A stretch of DNA of 46,285 bases. Source: an uncultured Pseudomonadota bacterium. Lineage in GTDB: Bacteria; Pseudomonadota; Alphaproteobacteria; RF32; CAG-239. The translations under genes and the position numbers were made by a program. Under the pieces are notes generated by a model. That model saw nothing but the letters and a program-made list of their open reading frames with translations, did no database searches and had not been told where the DNA came from. Location of the stretch: contig CASFNK010000002.1 in assembly GCA_949295995.1 (NCBI GenBank), positions 1 through 46,285 on the forward strand. The letters are read 5' to 3'. Position 1 is the stretch's first letter; each line of letters begins with the position of its first letter. Below are positions 1 through 9,324 of the stretch, piece after piece.

Positions 1-122
1 CTTAATATTTGCCCTATTTCTAGGCGACGCCCTCCATAAAAGGCTTTTCTTCGATATTTTGGGGCGAAGACGACATGATATTTACAATTCCATGTCGTGT
101 GTGCTATTGTATGTGTGTTCAT
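1..122 (-). mobile_element. tnpA: IS200/IS605-type transposase TnpA, 5' part only (cut by window edge)
   Basis: Forty codons are readable from an ATG at 122 down to the window edge. The peptide contains WNCKYHVVFAPKYRRK, the hallmark N-terminus of the small Y1 (HUH) transposases of the IS200/IS605 family, which move single-stranded DNA with one catalytic tyrosine. The catalytic HUH and Tyr residues lie outside the window, so intactness cannot be judged. AAGGAG sits seven bases upstream of the ATG but lies inside a long hairpin (121-192), the arrangement known to silence IS200 transposase translation. Family call is firm. Confidence 0.88.
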
Positions 123-192
123 AAAAAACTCCTTTGCTTTTGTTAGACTTGTGCCAAACCGTCTAACTTACTTTAGCAAAGGAGTTTTTTAT
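121..192 (-). promoter_or_regulatory. Leader hairpin of the IS200-type tnpA that hides its ribosome binding site
   Basis: Bases 121-138 and 175-192 form a perfect 18-bp inverted repeat, and inside it GTTAGAC (142-148) pairs with GTCTAAC (161-167). In the tnpA transcript the AAGGAG Shine-Dalgarno is in the stem and would be paired. IS200 is known to repress its transposase through such a 5' stem-loop; function here is inferred from that precedent. Confidence 0.75.
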
Positions 193-215
193 CTGTAAAG
201 CTATAAGCTCTCCGG

Positions 216-238
216 AACTACCGGCCTAGCCGGTAGTT
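216..238. repeat. Subterminal hairpin of the IS200/IS605-type element (left end)
   Basis: AACTACCGGC (216-225) and GCCGGTAGTT (229-238) form a perfect 10-bp stem with a 3-base loop. Subterminal palindromes recognised by TnpA as folded single strands define the ends of IS200/IS605 elements. The exact element boundary, somewhere between here and about 250, cannot be fixed without a second copy or an empty site. Confidence 0.6.
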
Positions 239-250
239 TTCTTGTTACAA

Positions 251-284
251 AAACCGCTTGGTTCATCTCCAAGCGGTTTTTTTT
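251..284. terminator. Bidirectional rho-independent terminator between trxA and the IS end
   Basis: AAACCGCTTGG (251-261) pairs with CCAAGCGGTTT (269-279), followed by a T run on the plus strand. On the minus strand the stem is followed by five T, so it can end trxA transcription and shield it from the insertion element. Confidence 0.8.
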
Positions 285-306
285 ACAATACTTTCTCTAA
301 AAACGA

Positions 307-627
307 TTAGAGATGAGAATTTAACCAACTAACCAAAGTTGATTGAGAATTCAAACCAACTTTAACGTCAACTTGTTTTCCGTCCTTAAACAAGAACATT
401 GTCGGAATACTGCGGATTCCATATTGAGCGGCAGTATTAGGAGATTCATCAACGTTCATTTTGCAAATTTGGCATTTGTCGCCCATTTCTTTAGAAACTT
501 CTTCCAAAATCGGACCCAATTGACGGCAAGGACCGCACCACTCAGCCCAAAAATCAACCAAAACCAGCCCTTTAGCTTTCAATACTTCATCTTCAAACTG
601 GCTGTCAGTAATCTGTTTCATAGTCAT
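307..627 (-). CDS. trxA: Thioredoxin 1
   Basis: A 106-residue cytoplasmic thioredoxin, the general disulfide reductase fed by NADPH through thioredoxin reductase. The active site WCGPC is at residues 30-34 and the cis-proline (IPT) at about 75, both required for the fold. Length is standard. Two ATGs are close together, 627 and 621; the GGGAG at 631-635 is better spaced for the second, so the true product may be 104 residues. It lies 79 bases downstream of addA on the same strand, the usual alphaproteobacterial addB-addA-trxA order, and ends before a strong terminator. Nothing odd. Confidence 0.97.
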   Translation of the reverse strand: MTMKQITDSQFEDEVLKAKGLVLVDFWAEWCGPCRQLGPILEEVSKEMGDKCQICKMNVDESPNTAAQYGIRSIPTMFLFKDGKQVDVKVGLNSQSTLVSWLNSHL

Positions 628-706
628 TTACTCCCATAGTTTTAATTCCAGATACGTCTAATATAATTGAAAAAAATATTTATTAAAGACTTATTATCAA
701 AAAACC

Positions 707-3700
707 TCACTCTATCTGCATAATTTGGGTTGTATCCGTCCATAACAAAAAGGTTTTGATTGATTTTCCTTGATAAATTTTTTCAAGCAAAGACTTATAA
801 GCCCGCAACTGCTTAAAATAAACTTCCGGCACTTCGGCCAAAGTTTTAGCCGCCGGACGATTAGTCTTAAAGTCAACAATCAAGACCTCATCACCGCTCA
901 CTACCAAACGGTCAATCTGACCGGAAATAATCTTGCCATCAACCTCACCGATAACCGGAACTTCGGCCTTTGAATCCGCACCAAACAATTTTCCAAACCG
1001 TTCGTTTTCCAATAATTTCATAACTTCGTTTTGGATTCTCTCGACTTGCGCATGAGAATATTCAGGCGCGTTTTTAGCCAAGAATTCGGCAATCACCTGC
1101 CTTTTATCAAGAGTTTGAACATCAGGCAAAAATTGCAACAATTTATGAATAATCCGTCCGCGTTGATAACGATTCGCCCCGTCCTCCCCAATAGGAGAAA
1201 CCAAAGCCACGTCACTTTCATCTTCATCGGGTTTAGACGGCATATAAGGCTTTGCCAACGGATTCTCTTCCGGCGCATTTTCAGATAACCATGGAAACTC
1301 CGGCCTAATAAAATCTCTTACCTGAGAAACACCTTTTTTCTTCACGTCCAAAACTTGCTCGTTTTGATATTGGAGATTGCCCGCACCGTCATCTTCGGCA
1401 ATTTTGCTCAAACCCTTTTTACAGATTCCATACCAAGATTCATCTTTTTCCGGATTTTTCTTTCGATACCCGCAAACGCACAACCTGTCTTCGGCACGGG
1501 TCAAAGCCACATAGAGCAATCTTTTGTATTCCTCATTGGCCAACAGCACTTCTTCATCTTTAATTTTAATGCAGTTTTTATCATAATCTGCCGATGACAA
1601 GGGATAATAAAACACATCATCCCAGAGCATGCCGCCTTCTTTGCGCACATTAACCATTCTGATAGTATCCGGCAAAATCACGATAGGCGCTTGCAAACCC
1701 TTAGAGCCATGCACGGTCATAATCCGCACCGCATCAGCCTCGCTTTGCTCCAACTCACGTTTTATCTCAACCTCATCAGACCCAATCCATTGAATAAAGC
1801 CCTGCAAAGTCGGAATATGTTCTTGCTCATAAGCCAAAGTCAAATTCATAAATTCATCTAAACCATCTTCAACTTCCAAGCCCATACGTTGCACAAACTT
1901 CCACCGCCCTTTTTGCTTATTCAAAACCGTGGAATATAGCTCAAACGGACGCACATAATCCGCCAAATCCAACAATTCACGCAAGTTTTTATAAGTTTCA
2001 AAATATTTTTTATTGTCGCACAATCTGGTCCAAACAGATGCTCCTTTGCGGTTATAGCAAAGCTCAAACAAATCATCATCATCAAGCCCGAAAAGAGGTG
2101 ATTTAAGCACTTCTGCCAAAGTCAAATCATCACTGGGTAAAAGCAAAAACTTGCCCAACGACACCAAATCTTGCACCCCGATTTGCTCTAACAATTTAAT
2201 TTTATCAACGCCCGCAACATTAACCCCGACATTTTTGCACTCGCGCACCATTTCCTCTACAAAACTGTTGCGCCGTTGCACCAAAATCATAAAATCGCGA
2301 TACCTGACCGGCCGATTTTGCGAAATTAAAATATCACCGCTTTCAACCGATTGTTTAATCTTTAAGGCAATCATTTTTGCCAAACGAGACGAGGTTGAAA
2401 CCCCGCTCACTCTTTCCACCGGCGGACGCCACATATCGGGATTATCGCCCTCTTCGGGCTCAACAACCGGCCAAAGTTCCACCCTGCCGCCATCACCGAT
2501 ACGAAAAGGAATATGCGTAATATCTTCCCTTTCCGAAATCACACCGCTTTTGGCATAGTCATCCCCAAAAACCGTATTCACACAATCGAGCACCGCCGCG
2601 GTTGAGCGGAACGAAACCTCCAATTTTACTTCATCAAAATTATGCGCTTTCTCTGCAAAATATTGGCGCATTTTATCAAATTCTTTGGGGTCTGCGCCCT
2701 GAAAACTATAAATAGATTGCTTGCGGTCACCAACGGCAAAAACTGTTTTGTTAACCTCATCCAAATTATCAAAAAATCCATCGGTCAAAGCACGAATAAT
2801 CGCCCATTGGTTTGGCGAGGTATCTTGCGCCTCATCAATCAAAACATGGTCAATACCGCCGTCTAACTTATAAAGCACCCACTCGGCAACACTTCTGTCT
2901 TCCAGCAAATTTCTGGTTAAGACGATTAAATCTTCATAATCCATTTTCGAGTGGATTTTCTTAAAATAATTATACCCGCCGATAAGTTCTTCTGCCAAAG
3001 TTAACACCGCCGAGGTTGAGGCAAAAACTCTAACTGCCGCCAGTTTGCTTTCCAGCTCAATCAACTTTTCGGCTTGTCCAAAGAAAATTTCTTCCAAGCG
3101 CGGCTCACTGGCCAAGGCACCTTTTGTTCCGGCTTTGGCTCTTGGTTTTCCTTCGGTTAAGAATAAATTTTTATAAACCTTAAAATCCTGCAGAGGAAAA
3201 TCTCTTTCAGCTAAACCAGCCAAAATCTCGGCATTTTTCACATCGCTTGAGCTACCCTGAAACCATGCATTTTGTACTGCCTTCAAATCACTACGGCTAA
3301 TGTTTTTCATAAACTCAGCCAACAAAGATTCTTCCGTATCGCCAAGTCGAACATCTAATTTTTCAGCCAAAGCTTCAAGTAAGGCTTGCTTATTTGAGTA
3401 ATTCAAAAAGAGCTTAGTGATTTTGTTTCGATTCTCAGCCAAACTTCCCATAATTTCCGGAAACTTAAATTCGCTGACTTTTTTGGTTAAATACCCCAAC
3501 GCCTGCGCCACATCACTCATGGGCTCGTCTTCAATTTTTTTGAGGAGTTTTTGCTGAATTTCAGCCAAAGCCTCATCGGCGGTTCTGTCATCCATCACCT
3601 CAAAATAAGGTGATATTTTGGCCTCCAACGGAAATCTTTTCAAAATCTCCTGACAAAAACTATGAATAGTCTGAATTTTCATGCCGCCGGGTGTATCTAG

Positions 3701-4099
3701 TAACACCGCAAACAGCTGCCTAGCCGTTGCCTCCAGCTTGGCATAATCTTTTTGTTCGGCGGGAAGTTGTCCCAATAAAGCCTGCAGCTCTTGGTGCAAA
3801 TCATCTTCACCAGCCACCGCCCAACGGCTTAATCTTCCGGCAATACGTGAGCTCATTTCCACCGCCGCCGCTTTTGTGTAGGTTAAACATAAGATTTTAG
3901 AAGGTTTTACGCCGTTTAACAAAATTCTTAAAACTCTATCCGACAATACCTTGGTCTTGCCCGTTCCGGCAGAAGCCTCCACCCACACCGAACGTAACGG
4001 ATTAGCCGCTTTTCTTTGTTGCAAAGTTGCCAACCCGCCGCGTTTTTCGCGCTGAAGTTTAACCTCTTCTTGCATATTTGTGCTGTTACTAGTCGTCAT
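707..4099 (-). CDS. addA: Double-strand break repair helicase-nuclease subunit AddA
   Basis: AddA is the UvrD-like helicase and nuclease subunit of AddAB, which resects double-strand ends and loads RecA. The 1130-residue protein has Walker A ASAGTGKT (42-49), Walker B/motif II DEAQDTS (422-428), a late helicase motif in VHGSKGLQAPIV, and the C-terminal RecB-type nuclease motif DFKTN near residue 1076. Length fits alphaproteobacterial AddA. Its ATG lies 11 bases inside the end of addB, so the two are translationally coupled. trxA follows. The protein is intact; no Chi-like element can be deduced from it. Confidence 0.96.
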   Translation of the reverse strand: MTTSNSTNMQEEVKLQREKRGGLATLQQRKAANPLRSVWVEASAGTGKTKVLSDRVLRILLNGVKPSKILCLTYTKAAAVEMSSRIAGRLSRWAVAGEDDLHQELQALLGQLPAEQKDYAKLEATARQLFAVLLDTPGGMKIQTIHSFCQEILKRFPLEAKISPYFEVMDDRTADEALAEIQQKLLKKIEDEPMSDVAQALGYLTKKVSEFKFPEIMGSLAENRNKITKLFLNYSNKQALLEALAEKLDVRLGDTEESLLAEFMKNISRSDLKAVQNAWFQGSSSDVKNAEILAGLAERDFPLQDFKVYKNLFLTEGKPRAKAGTKGALASEPRLEEIFFGQAEKLIELESKLAAVRVFASTSAVLTLAEELIGGYNYFKKIHSKMDYEDLIVLTRNLLEDRSVAEWVLYKLDGGIDHVLIDEAQDTSPNQWAIIRALTDGFFDNLDEVNKTVFAVGDRKQSIYSFQGADPKEFDKMRQYFAEKAHNFDEVKLEVSFRSTAAVLDCVNTVFGDDYAKSGVISEREDITHIPFRIGDGGRVELWPVVEPEEGDNPDMWRPPVERVSGVSTSSRLAKMIALKIKQSVESGDILISQNRPVRYRDFMILVQRRNSFVEEMVRECKNVGVNVAGVDKIKLLEQIGVQDLVSLGKFLLLPSDDLTLAEVLKSPLFGLDDDDLFELCYNRKGASVWTRLCDNKKYFETYKNLRELLDLADYVRPFELYSTVLNKQKGRWKFVQRMGLEVEDGLDEFMNLTLAYEQEHIPTLQGFIQWIGSDEVEIKRELEQSEADAVRIMTVHGSKGLQAPIVILPDTIRMVNVRKEGGMLWDDVFYYPLSSADYDKNCIKIKDEEVLLANEEYKRLLYVALTRAEDRLCVCGYRKKNPEKDESWYGICKKGLSKIAEDDGAGNLQYQNEQVLDVKKKGVSQVRDFIRPEFPWLSENAPEENPLAKPYMPSKPDEDESDVALVSPIGEDGANRYQRGRIIHKLLQFLPDVQTLDKRQVIAEFLAKNAPEYSHAQVERIQNEVMKLLENERFGKLFGADSKAEVPVIGEVDGKIISGQIDRLVVSGDEVLIVDFKTNRPAAKTLAEVPEVYFKQLRAYKSLLEKIYQGKSIKTFLLWTDTTQIMQIE

Positions 4100-6974
4100 C
4101 TTCCACCACCGACCATTCTTTCACTCTTGCCAAATGCTCATAATCCGAATATTTAGGTGCATATTTTGGGTTTGGATTGCTGATATAAGCCGTATCTTGA
4201 AAATCAAACAAACTCACCAACTCTCGCAAATTGGTTAAATTCTTATTGAGCACTTCATCAATATTTTCATCCAAAGCCGTTTCTTTTTTGCCCAATTGCC
4301 AATACATCAAAGCAGCCACTTCTTTGGCTTTAATTCCCTCAAAGCCACCATTTTGAGCAATAATTCCCTCAATTGGCAGCTGTGGCGCATAGCCTGCTTT
4401 CACCTCTTTGGGCGAACGAGCCTGACCGGTTTTATAGTCGATAATATTAACTTTACCATCTCTCTTTTCATCGATTCTATCGGCTCTGGCCGTTACCGTA
4501 AACACACCGGCCGGAGCCTCAAAACTATAACGTCCCTGAACTTCATTATAAACCGTACTTACCTCATCGCGATAAGAGCTTTCTTTGCTCACCAGCCAAT
4601 CAACCGTTTTTTCAAAATTAGGCCACCAAAAAGCCTTGGTCTCAGCGGCAATTTCATTTTCCTTAAAATACTTTTCACCCAAAGCCAAAAGTTCTTCTTT
4701 GGCATTTTGCGGAAATTGGCGATTATACTTGCGGTTAAACTCTTCCAACACGGCGTGAATAATTGTTCCGTAATCAGCAAAAGTAACATCTTGCTCCAAA
4801 TCATCAAGTTTTTTGAGCTTTAAGATATATTTTGCAAAAATAATATACGGATCGCGCATCCAATTCTCAATGGCACTGGCCGAAAGCTCTCTCGGACGAG
4901 CTTCAACCGGCGGTTTTGGACAAGGCGGCAAAAGGCGCTTAAAATCTTCACTCCTATCCAAAAATCTCGCCCACATCTGAAAAGCATTATCTTCAAGTTT
5001 TTCAATCGGAATATTCAAGGCCGCCAAAACCGTTTCCAAGCGCATCCACCAACGAGACTTCACCATTGGCGTTCCCATTACACGTTCGGCTCTCACCAAA
5101 TAGACCTCATCATTGGCCAAAAGTTGGCTAAAATCATAAGCCCCGACACCGATATTTCGCTCCGGCAGAGGAAATCCGAATTGTCTTTTCATAGGTCTTG
5201 ACATCCACGGATCGGCACTTGCCGCCAAAGGCCAAATATTTTCATTAACTTCACCGATAATCACGCGGTCAAAATGTGAAAACCTGGCTTCAATCGGTCC
5301 CAAAATACTCAAACGCGGGTGTGTACCATACTTCGGACGAACGGTAACTCCGGTCATCAAAGCCTCAAACAAACCTAAATATTCCGCACCGCTAATTGAA
5401 CCCAAAACTTGCGCATCAGCATACAAATCGGCAATAAAGGCTGCACCCGCCTCTCCGGCATCGCCTTTCCACAAGATTTTATCACCGGTTTTATCTTCCG
5501 TTGCCGCCAGTTTCTCAGCCACCTGAATATGCGTTGCCAATAATTGCTTAAAATCCACCATCGGCGCGTGAATCATCTCATAAAGCGGGCGTAAGACTTC
5601 TTTAATCTCATCAATCAAGGCTTTGCTTTCCGAGCTGACCTCTCCGCCATTACGCAAAACTTGCCGCTCATATTCTCTAGTCAATTTACGCACACTAAAG
5701 CCGTCTTGCCCCAAACCAGTCAATGGGTGCTTTAATAACGCAAGCAAGACCATATCTCTGAAATCGCTCTGACAAACCTCTGCCACAAGCCTTAAAAATA
5801 TTCCCAACGGGGTTAATCCCAAAGGACAACCCGCTGAATCATCAATCTTCAAATTCCAACGTTGCAATTCTGCCGCCACCCGTCTGGCTAAATTTCTATC
5901 AGAAGTAACAAGAGCTGCCGTTTTTTCAGGAATTTCCACCGCTTCTCGCATCAATAAGGCAATACTGAGTGCCTCTTCACGAATATCCGTACAGTTTACC
6001 AAGGCAATGCCGTTAACCGCATCAAACTTAATTCCTTTTTGAGCAATATCACGCCATTTATCGGTTGTAACCGCCGGACGCATAATCTCGCTCACCAAAA
6101 TATTTCGATTCTTATTTTGAGGGACAATCAAATCGGGAACATCCGCACGAGATATTTCCAAATAATCCAACAATTCTTTCATTTCAAATTGCGGATGTGT
6201 TTCATCAATTTTTTCCCAAGCCTCATCTTCCAAATACTTATCGATTCCGGCCAAATAAAGCTCACCTTTTTCAAGTCCAAGCACGGTCTTAACCAACTCT
6301 TTCATCAACGGGAAGGCTGCCGTTGTACCGGCAATCACGATTCTCTTTTGGGTAGGACAAGTTTTCCAATACTCAATTTCAGCTTTCAAGAGTTGATTGC
6401 GCCTAAAAGCAGCATCAACCTTACCCTTTTCTTTTAGAATTTCAGGCCAATAGGTAGTAATAATTTCCAAAAATTTGAGAGTTTCTTGCCAATGAGTTGC
6501 ATATTCATCTGGCACCAAATCAGATAAATTCTTAAAATCCAACCCCAAATTATCAGCCATATCAATCAAAGAGGCAAGCTCTTGCGCCAAAAAACACGCC
6601 TGATTAGCGGCTAATTTTTCAATTCCGTATTCAACAGGTTTTGCCATCACAATTTTGGTAAACAAGAGTAAACGCTCCACTTTTGAGATGGCAGGAGAAA
6701 GCTCTTTTAACACACCTCTTAAGTCAAACCCGCTTAAAAACAGTTCATCTTCTTCCACATCTCCAAGAGGCGACATCTGAGGCAACAAGGTCGGCTGAGT
6801 TCCTTGCAAGCGCACAAAAGCATCTTTGAGGGTTTTAACCGCACGTCTGTTTGGCAACAAAAACACCACATCGGCTAACCCCAAAGGATTATCCTGAAAT
6901 TCTCTCAAAAACTTTTCCGCCAAGACATCGGCGAGTGCGCAACCGGACGGAATATTAAATACATTATTCATCAT
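4089..6974 (-). CDS. addB: Double-strand break repair protein AddB (alphaproteobacterial type)
   Basis: The partner of AddA: an inactivated helicase-like body with a second RecB-type nuclease domain. The N-terminus (NVFNIPSG followed by VFLLPNRRAVKTLKDAF) and the C-terminal nuclease motif IIDYKTGQ, about 110 residues from the end, match the alphaproteobacterial AddB family. The frame opens at a GTG at 7013, but the family N-terminus aligns with the paired ATGs at 6974/6971, giving about 961 residues; no clear Shine-Dalgarno decides between them. It is first gene of addB-addA-trxA and is divergent from the HD-domain gene at 7101. In related genomes amgK-murU usually precede it; here the HD gene separates murU from addB. 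Confidence 0.93.
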   Translation of the reverse strand: MMNNVFNIPSGCALADVLAEKFLREFQDNPLGLADVVFLLPNRRAVKTLKDAFVRLQGTQPTLLPQMSPLGDVEEDELFLSGFDLRGVLKELSPAISKVERLLLFTKIVMAKPVEYGIEKLAANQACFLAQELASLIDMADNLGLDFKNLSDLVPDEYATHWQETLKFLEIITTYWPEILKEKGKVDAAFRRNQLLKAEIEYWKTCPTQKRIVIAGTTAAFPLMKELVKTVLGLEKGELYLAGIDKYLEDEAWEKIDETHPQFEMKELLDYLEISRADVPDLIVPQNKNRNILVSEIMRPAVTTDKWRDIAQKGIKFDAVNGIALVNCTDIREEALSIALLMREAVEIPEKTAALVTSDRNLARRVAAELQRWNLKIDDSAGCPLGLTPLGIFLRLVAEVCQSDFRDMVLLALLKHPLTGLGQDGFSVRKLTREYERQVLRNGGEVSSESKALIDEIKEVLRPLYEMIHAPMVDFKQLLATHIQVAEKLAATEDKTGDKILWKGDAGEAGAAFIADLYADAQVLGSISGAEYLGLFEALMTGVTVRPKYGTHPRLSILGPIEARFSHFDRVIIGEVNENIWPLAASADPWMSRPMKRQFGFPLPERNIGVGAYDFSQLLANDEVYLVRAERVMGTPMVKSRWWMRLETVLAALNIPIEKLEDNAFQMWARFLDRSEDFKRLLPPCPKPPVEARPRELSASAIENWMRDPYIIFAKYILKLKKLDDLEQDVTFADYGTIIHAVLEEFNRKYNRQFPQNAKEELLALGEKYFKENEIAAETKAFWWPNFEKTVDWLVSKESSYRDEVSTVYNEVQGRYSFEAPAGVFTVTARADRIDEKRDGKVNIIDYKTGQARSPKEVKAGYAPQLPIEGIIAQNGGFEGIKAKEVAALMYWQLGKKETALDENIDEVLNKNLTNLRELVSLFDFQDTAYISNPNPKYAPKYSDYEHLARVKEWSVVEDDD

Positions 6975-7100
6975 GCAAGAGAGTTTAAAACAGATAAGCA
7001 AATAGTCAAACACAAATATATGGGTAAGAACAAAAATTAAACTTGTTTTCTTGATAATAAAATGTTATTACGAACCAGATTTACAAATGAGCGGAAAACC

Positions 7101-7841
7101 ATGTCATCATTAAATAATTACGAAAAAGGCTATCTGCCTCCTCGAATTACGGCAGTGCGCTTGGCTAATGCCTATTTACAGGAAAGAGTTTACAATGGCT
7201 CCAATCAAAGAATCATCTTTGAGCATGGAATCCATGTATTTAATGTTGCCAAAATTGCGGAGAACATTGCCGCCAAAACTAAAACTCTTAATCCAGAAAC
7301 CGCTTATGTTTTAGGTCTTTTGCATGACATCGGTCGCATTAAAGATGAAACGGTAACCAAAGTACCGCATAGTTTGGAAGGATATAATTACCTCCGTAAA
7401 ATCGGCTATCCGGACGTTGCCCCTATCTGCATCACCCATAATTTTATTGACCCCAATATCAAAGCAGATGATTTTCCGACTTATGATGAAAAATCCTTTA
7501 AGTTTGCTCAAAAGTACCTAAAAAAAATAAAATACAACGACTATGACCGCCTAATTCAGTTAGCAGACTTATTCTCCCGCGGCAAAGAAATAATGAGCAT
7601 TCGCCAACGCCTTGATAAAAACAAACAATTCTACCATATCAAAAACTTGTCTTATGAAGACAAAGCCTTTGACTTGCGTGATTACTTTAATCAAAAATAC
7701 CAGATTGACGTTGAACAGATTGTAGCCGATACCTTTAATCTGCATAAACACACCCACACCAATGATAACCGCGCGGTATTTTTAATTTTACCGCCCTCAC
7801 AAAATTTTATGGCTTATAAAGCAAAACGCTCAATTGTTTAG
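7101..7841 (+). CDS. HD-domain metal-dependent phosphohydrolase (paralogue 1)
   Basis: A 246-residue soluble HD-superfamily protein. Candidate metal ligands are H42/H45, the HD pair in LLHDIGR (75-76), a His in ITHNF (113) and an Asp in IQLADLF (156). This is the HD phosphohydrolase pattern, whose members cut nucleotides or phosphomonoesters; the substrate is unknown. Two clear paralogues lie at 39284 and 39909, sharing the LLHD-GRIKDE block, ICITHNF and a YFN-K C-terminus. The frame is open from 7062, but the ATG at 7101 fits the paralogues' N-termini. It is inserted on the opposite strand between murU and addB, and its end overlaps the convergent murU end by 4 bases. Confidence 0.85.
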   Translation: MSSLNNYEKGYLPPRITAVRLANAYLQERVYNGSNQRIIFEHGIHVFNVAKIAENIAAKTKTLNPETAYVLGLLHDIGRIKDETVTKVPHSLEGYNYLRKIGYPDVAPICITHNFIDPNIKADDFPTYDEKSFKFAQKYLKKIKYNDYDRLIQLADLFSRGKEIMSIRQRLDKNKQFYHIKNLSYEDKAFDLRDYFNQKYQIDVEQIVADTFNLHKHTHTNDNRAVFLILPPSQNFMAYKAKRSIV

Positions 7842-8563
7842 AACAAAGGGTTTTCACTAAAATACTTTTCAGCCACTTGGGTAGCCTCCGGATTCCCCAC
7901 ATGGAACCATTTCCCTTTATGGATATAATATCCCAAGCGATGATTTTTTTCGAGCTTGTCAAAAATATCAATCAGCCAATAACGCCCTTCGGGTTCATTA
8001 TCAAACACTCTCGGATGAACAATCAAAACTCCGCCGTACAAATATTTTGATTTTTTTTCAGGCGTTTTTCTCCGAACCGGAAAACCTTGCTCATCAATAT
8101 CATAATCACCGTTTTTCATAGTTTGGAAAGAATTTTCAACCGGCAACAACATCAACATCATATCAAACCGCCCATCATCCCAAGCCTCAATCATTTCTTT
8201 AATTAAATTACCGCCTTCAGCCTCGGTCCACAGAGCATCGCTATTGACCACCACAAAAGGTTCTCTCTTCATTTTCGGTAAAGCGTGTTTAATTCCGCCG
8301 CCGGTTTCCAAAGCCTCTTCTTCTTCCGAAAAAATAAAGTGCAAAGCATTTTCTTTACGCAAATGCTCTTTAATCATATCGCCTTTATAGCACAGATTAA
8401 CCACACAATCTTTAATTCCGGCATTTTTTAAACGTTTAACATTATAATCAATCAAACATTTTCCGGCCACTTCGACTAAAGGTTTGGGTTTATCATCGGT
8501 TAACTGCAACATCCTCTTTCCTCTGCCGGCAGCCAAAATAAACCCTTGTATAATCTGCGTCAT
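7838..8563 (-). CDS. murU: N-acetylmuramate-1-phosphate uridylyltransferase (MurU-like nucleotidyltransferase)
   Basis: A 241-residue sugar-phosphate nucleotidyltransferase. The nucleotide-binding signature AAGRGKRM is at 11-18, KPKPLV at 25-30, and the metal-binding Asp in VVVNSDA at about 109. MurU makes UDP-MurNAc from recycled MurNAc-1-phosphate. The assignment over other NTP transferases rests on overall length and on the common alphaproteobacterial order amgK-murU-addB-addA. The kinase AmgK, which supplies the substrate, is not next to it. A terminator precedes it (8591-8613), so it probably needs its own promoter or read-through from rdgB. Confidence 0.8.
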   Translation of the reverse strand: MTQIIQGFILAAGRGKRMLQLTDDKPKPLVEVAGKCLIDYNVKRLKNAGIKDCVVNLCYKGDMIKEHLRKENALHFIFSEEEEALETGGGIKHALPKMKREPFVVVNSDALWTEAEGGNLIKEMIEAWDDGRFDMMLMLLPVENSFQTMKNGDYDIDEQGFPVRRKTPEKKSKYLYGGVLIVHPRVFDNEPEGRYWLIDIFDKLEKNHRLGYYIHKGKWFHVGNPEATQVAEKYFSENPLF

Positions 8564-8587
8564 AAATCAATCCTTTTCATCAAAAAC

Positions 8588-8616
8588 AAAAAAAGAGGGA
8601 AAATCCCTCTTTTCTT
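8588..8616 (-). terminator. Terminator after rdgB
   Basis: AAAAGAGGGA (8591-8600) pairs with TCCCTCTTTT (8604-8613) around an AAA loop. On the minus strand the stem is followed by a long T-rich run, a good rho-independent terminator for rdgB. It sits within the leader of murU. Confidence 0.8.
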
Positions 8617-8623
8617 TTTAGCC

Positions 8624-9238
8624 TTAATTACCAAAAATTTCCTTAACAAATTTTTCCAAAGCTCTGCCGCGGTGAGAAATTTTATCTTTTTCCTCATCTG
8701 ACATCTGCGCAAAAGTCCGCCCATCGCCTTCTTTAGGCACAAAAATCGGGTCATAACCAAAACCATTATTTCCCTTCTTTTGCAAAGCTATTTCGCCATC
8801 AACAAAACCTTTAAACAAAGCTGCGCTTTCCAAATTTTCGGGCATTGCCAAAGCCAAACAACAAGCATAATGAGCCCCTCTGCCTTTCTTCGGAGATTTT
8901 TCCAAAACCCCGTTCAGCTCAGCTAAGAGTTTATCCATCCCTTTGTCAAAATCACGATTTGGTGCATAGCGAGCCGAATAAACTCCCGGACGACCATCTA
9001 ACGCATCAACGCATAAACCGGAATCATCAGCCAAACAAGGAAGACCTGACATTTTAGCTGTTTCAATAGCCTTGAGCGAAGCATTACCTTCAAAGGTTGT
9101 TGCTGTTTCTTCCACATCCGGCAAATTAAGCTCTGCCGCAGACACAACTTCAACCCCGAAAGGTTTCAGCATTTTTCTGATTTCATCAACTTTGCCCTGA
9201 TTGTGAGAGGCAATAACAAGTTTTTCAATTTTTTTCAT
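8624..9238 (-). CDS. rdgB: XTP/dITP pyrophosphatase RdgB (Ham1 family)
   Basis: A 204-residue Ham1-family enzyme that hydrolyses dITP, ITP and XTP to monophosphates and so keeps deaminated purines out of nucleic acids. Visible family motifs are SHNQGK (11-16, triphosphate binding), LADDSGL (69-75, with the metal/catalytic acids), GRPGVYSARY, GFGYDPIF and SHRGRAL near the end. Length is standard. AGAAG precedes the ATG. It follows rph with an 86-base gap on the same strand, the classic rph-rdgB pairing. Confidence 0.96.
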   Translation of the reverse strand: MKKIEKLVIASHNQGKVDEIRKMLKPFGVEVVSAAELNLPDVEETATTFEGNASLKAIETAKMSGLPCLADDSGLCVDALDGRPGVYSARYAPNRDFDKGMDKLLAELNGVLEKSPKKGRGAHYACCLALAMPENLESAALFKGFVDGEIALQKKGNNGFGYDPIFVPKEGDGRTFAQMSDEEKDKISHRGRALEKFVKEIFGN

Positions 9239-9324
9239 AACTTCTGCTTTTTTTGGTTCAACATCTAATATTTTAATAATCTCAAAGTTTCACTAAAATA
9301 TCAGATAATTTTTGTTTGTAAAGG

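Noticed and set aside
2151..2558. Open frames of 60-200 codons opposite addA, addB, glgA, ftsK and others
   Set aside because: They lie antisense to clear conserved genes, have no family motifs or ribosome sites, and are composition shadows.
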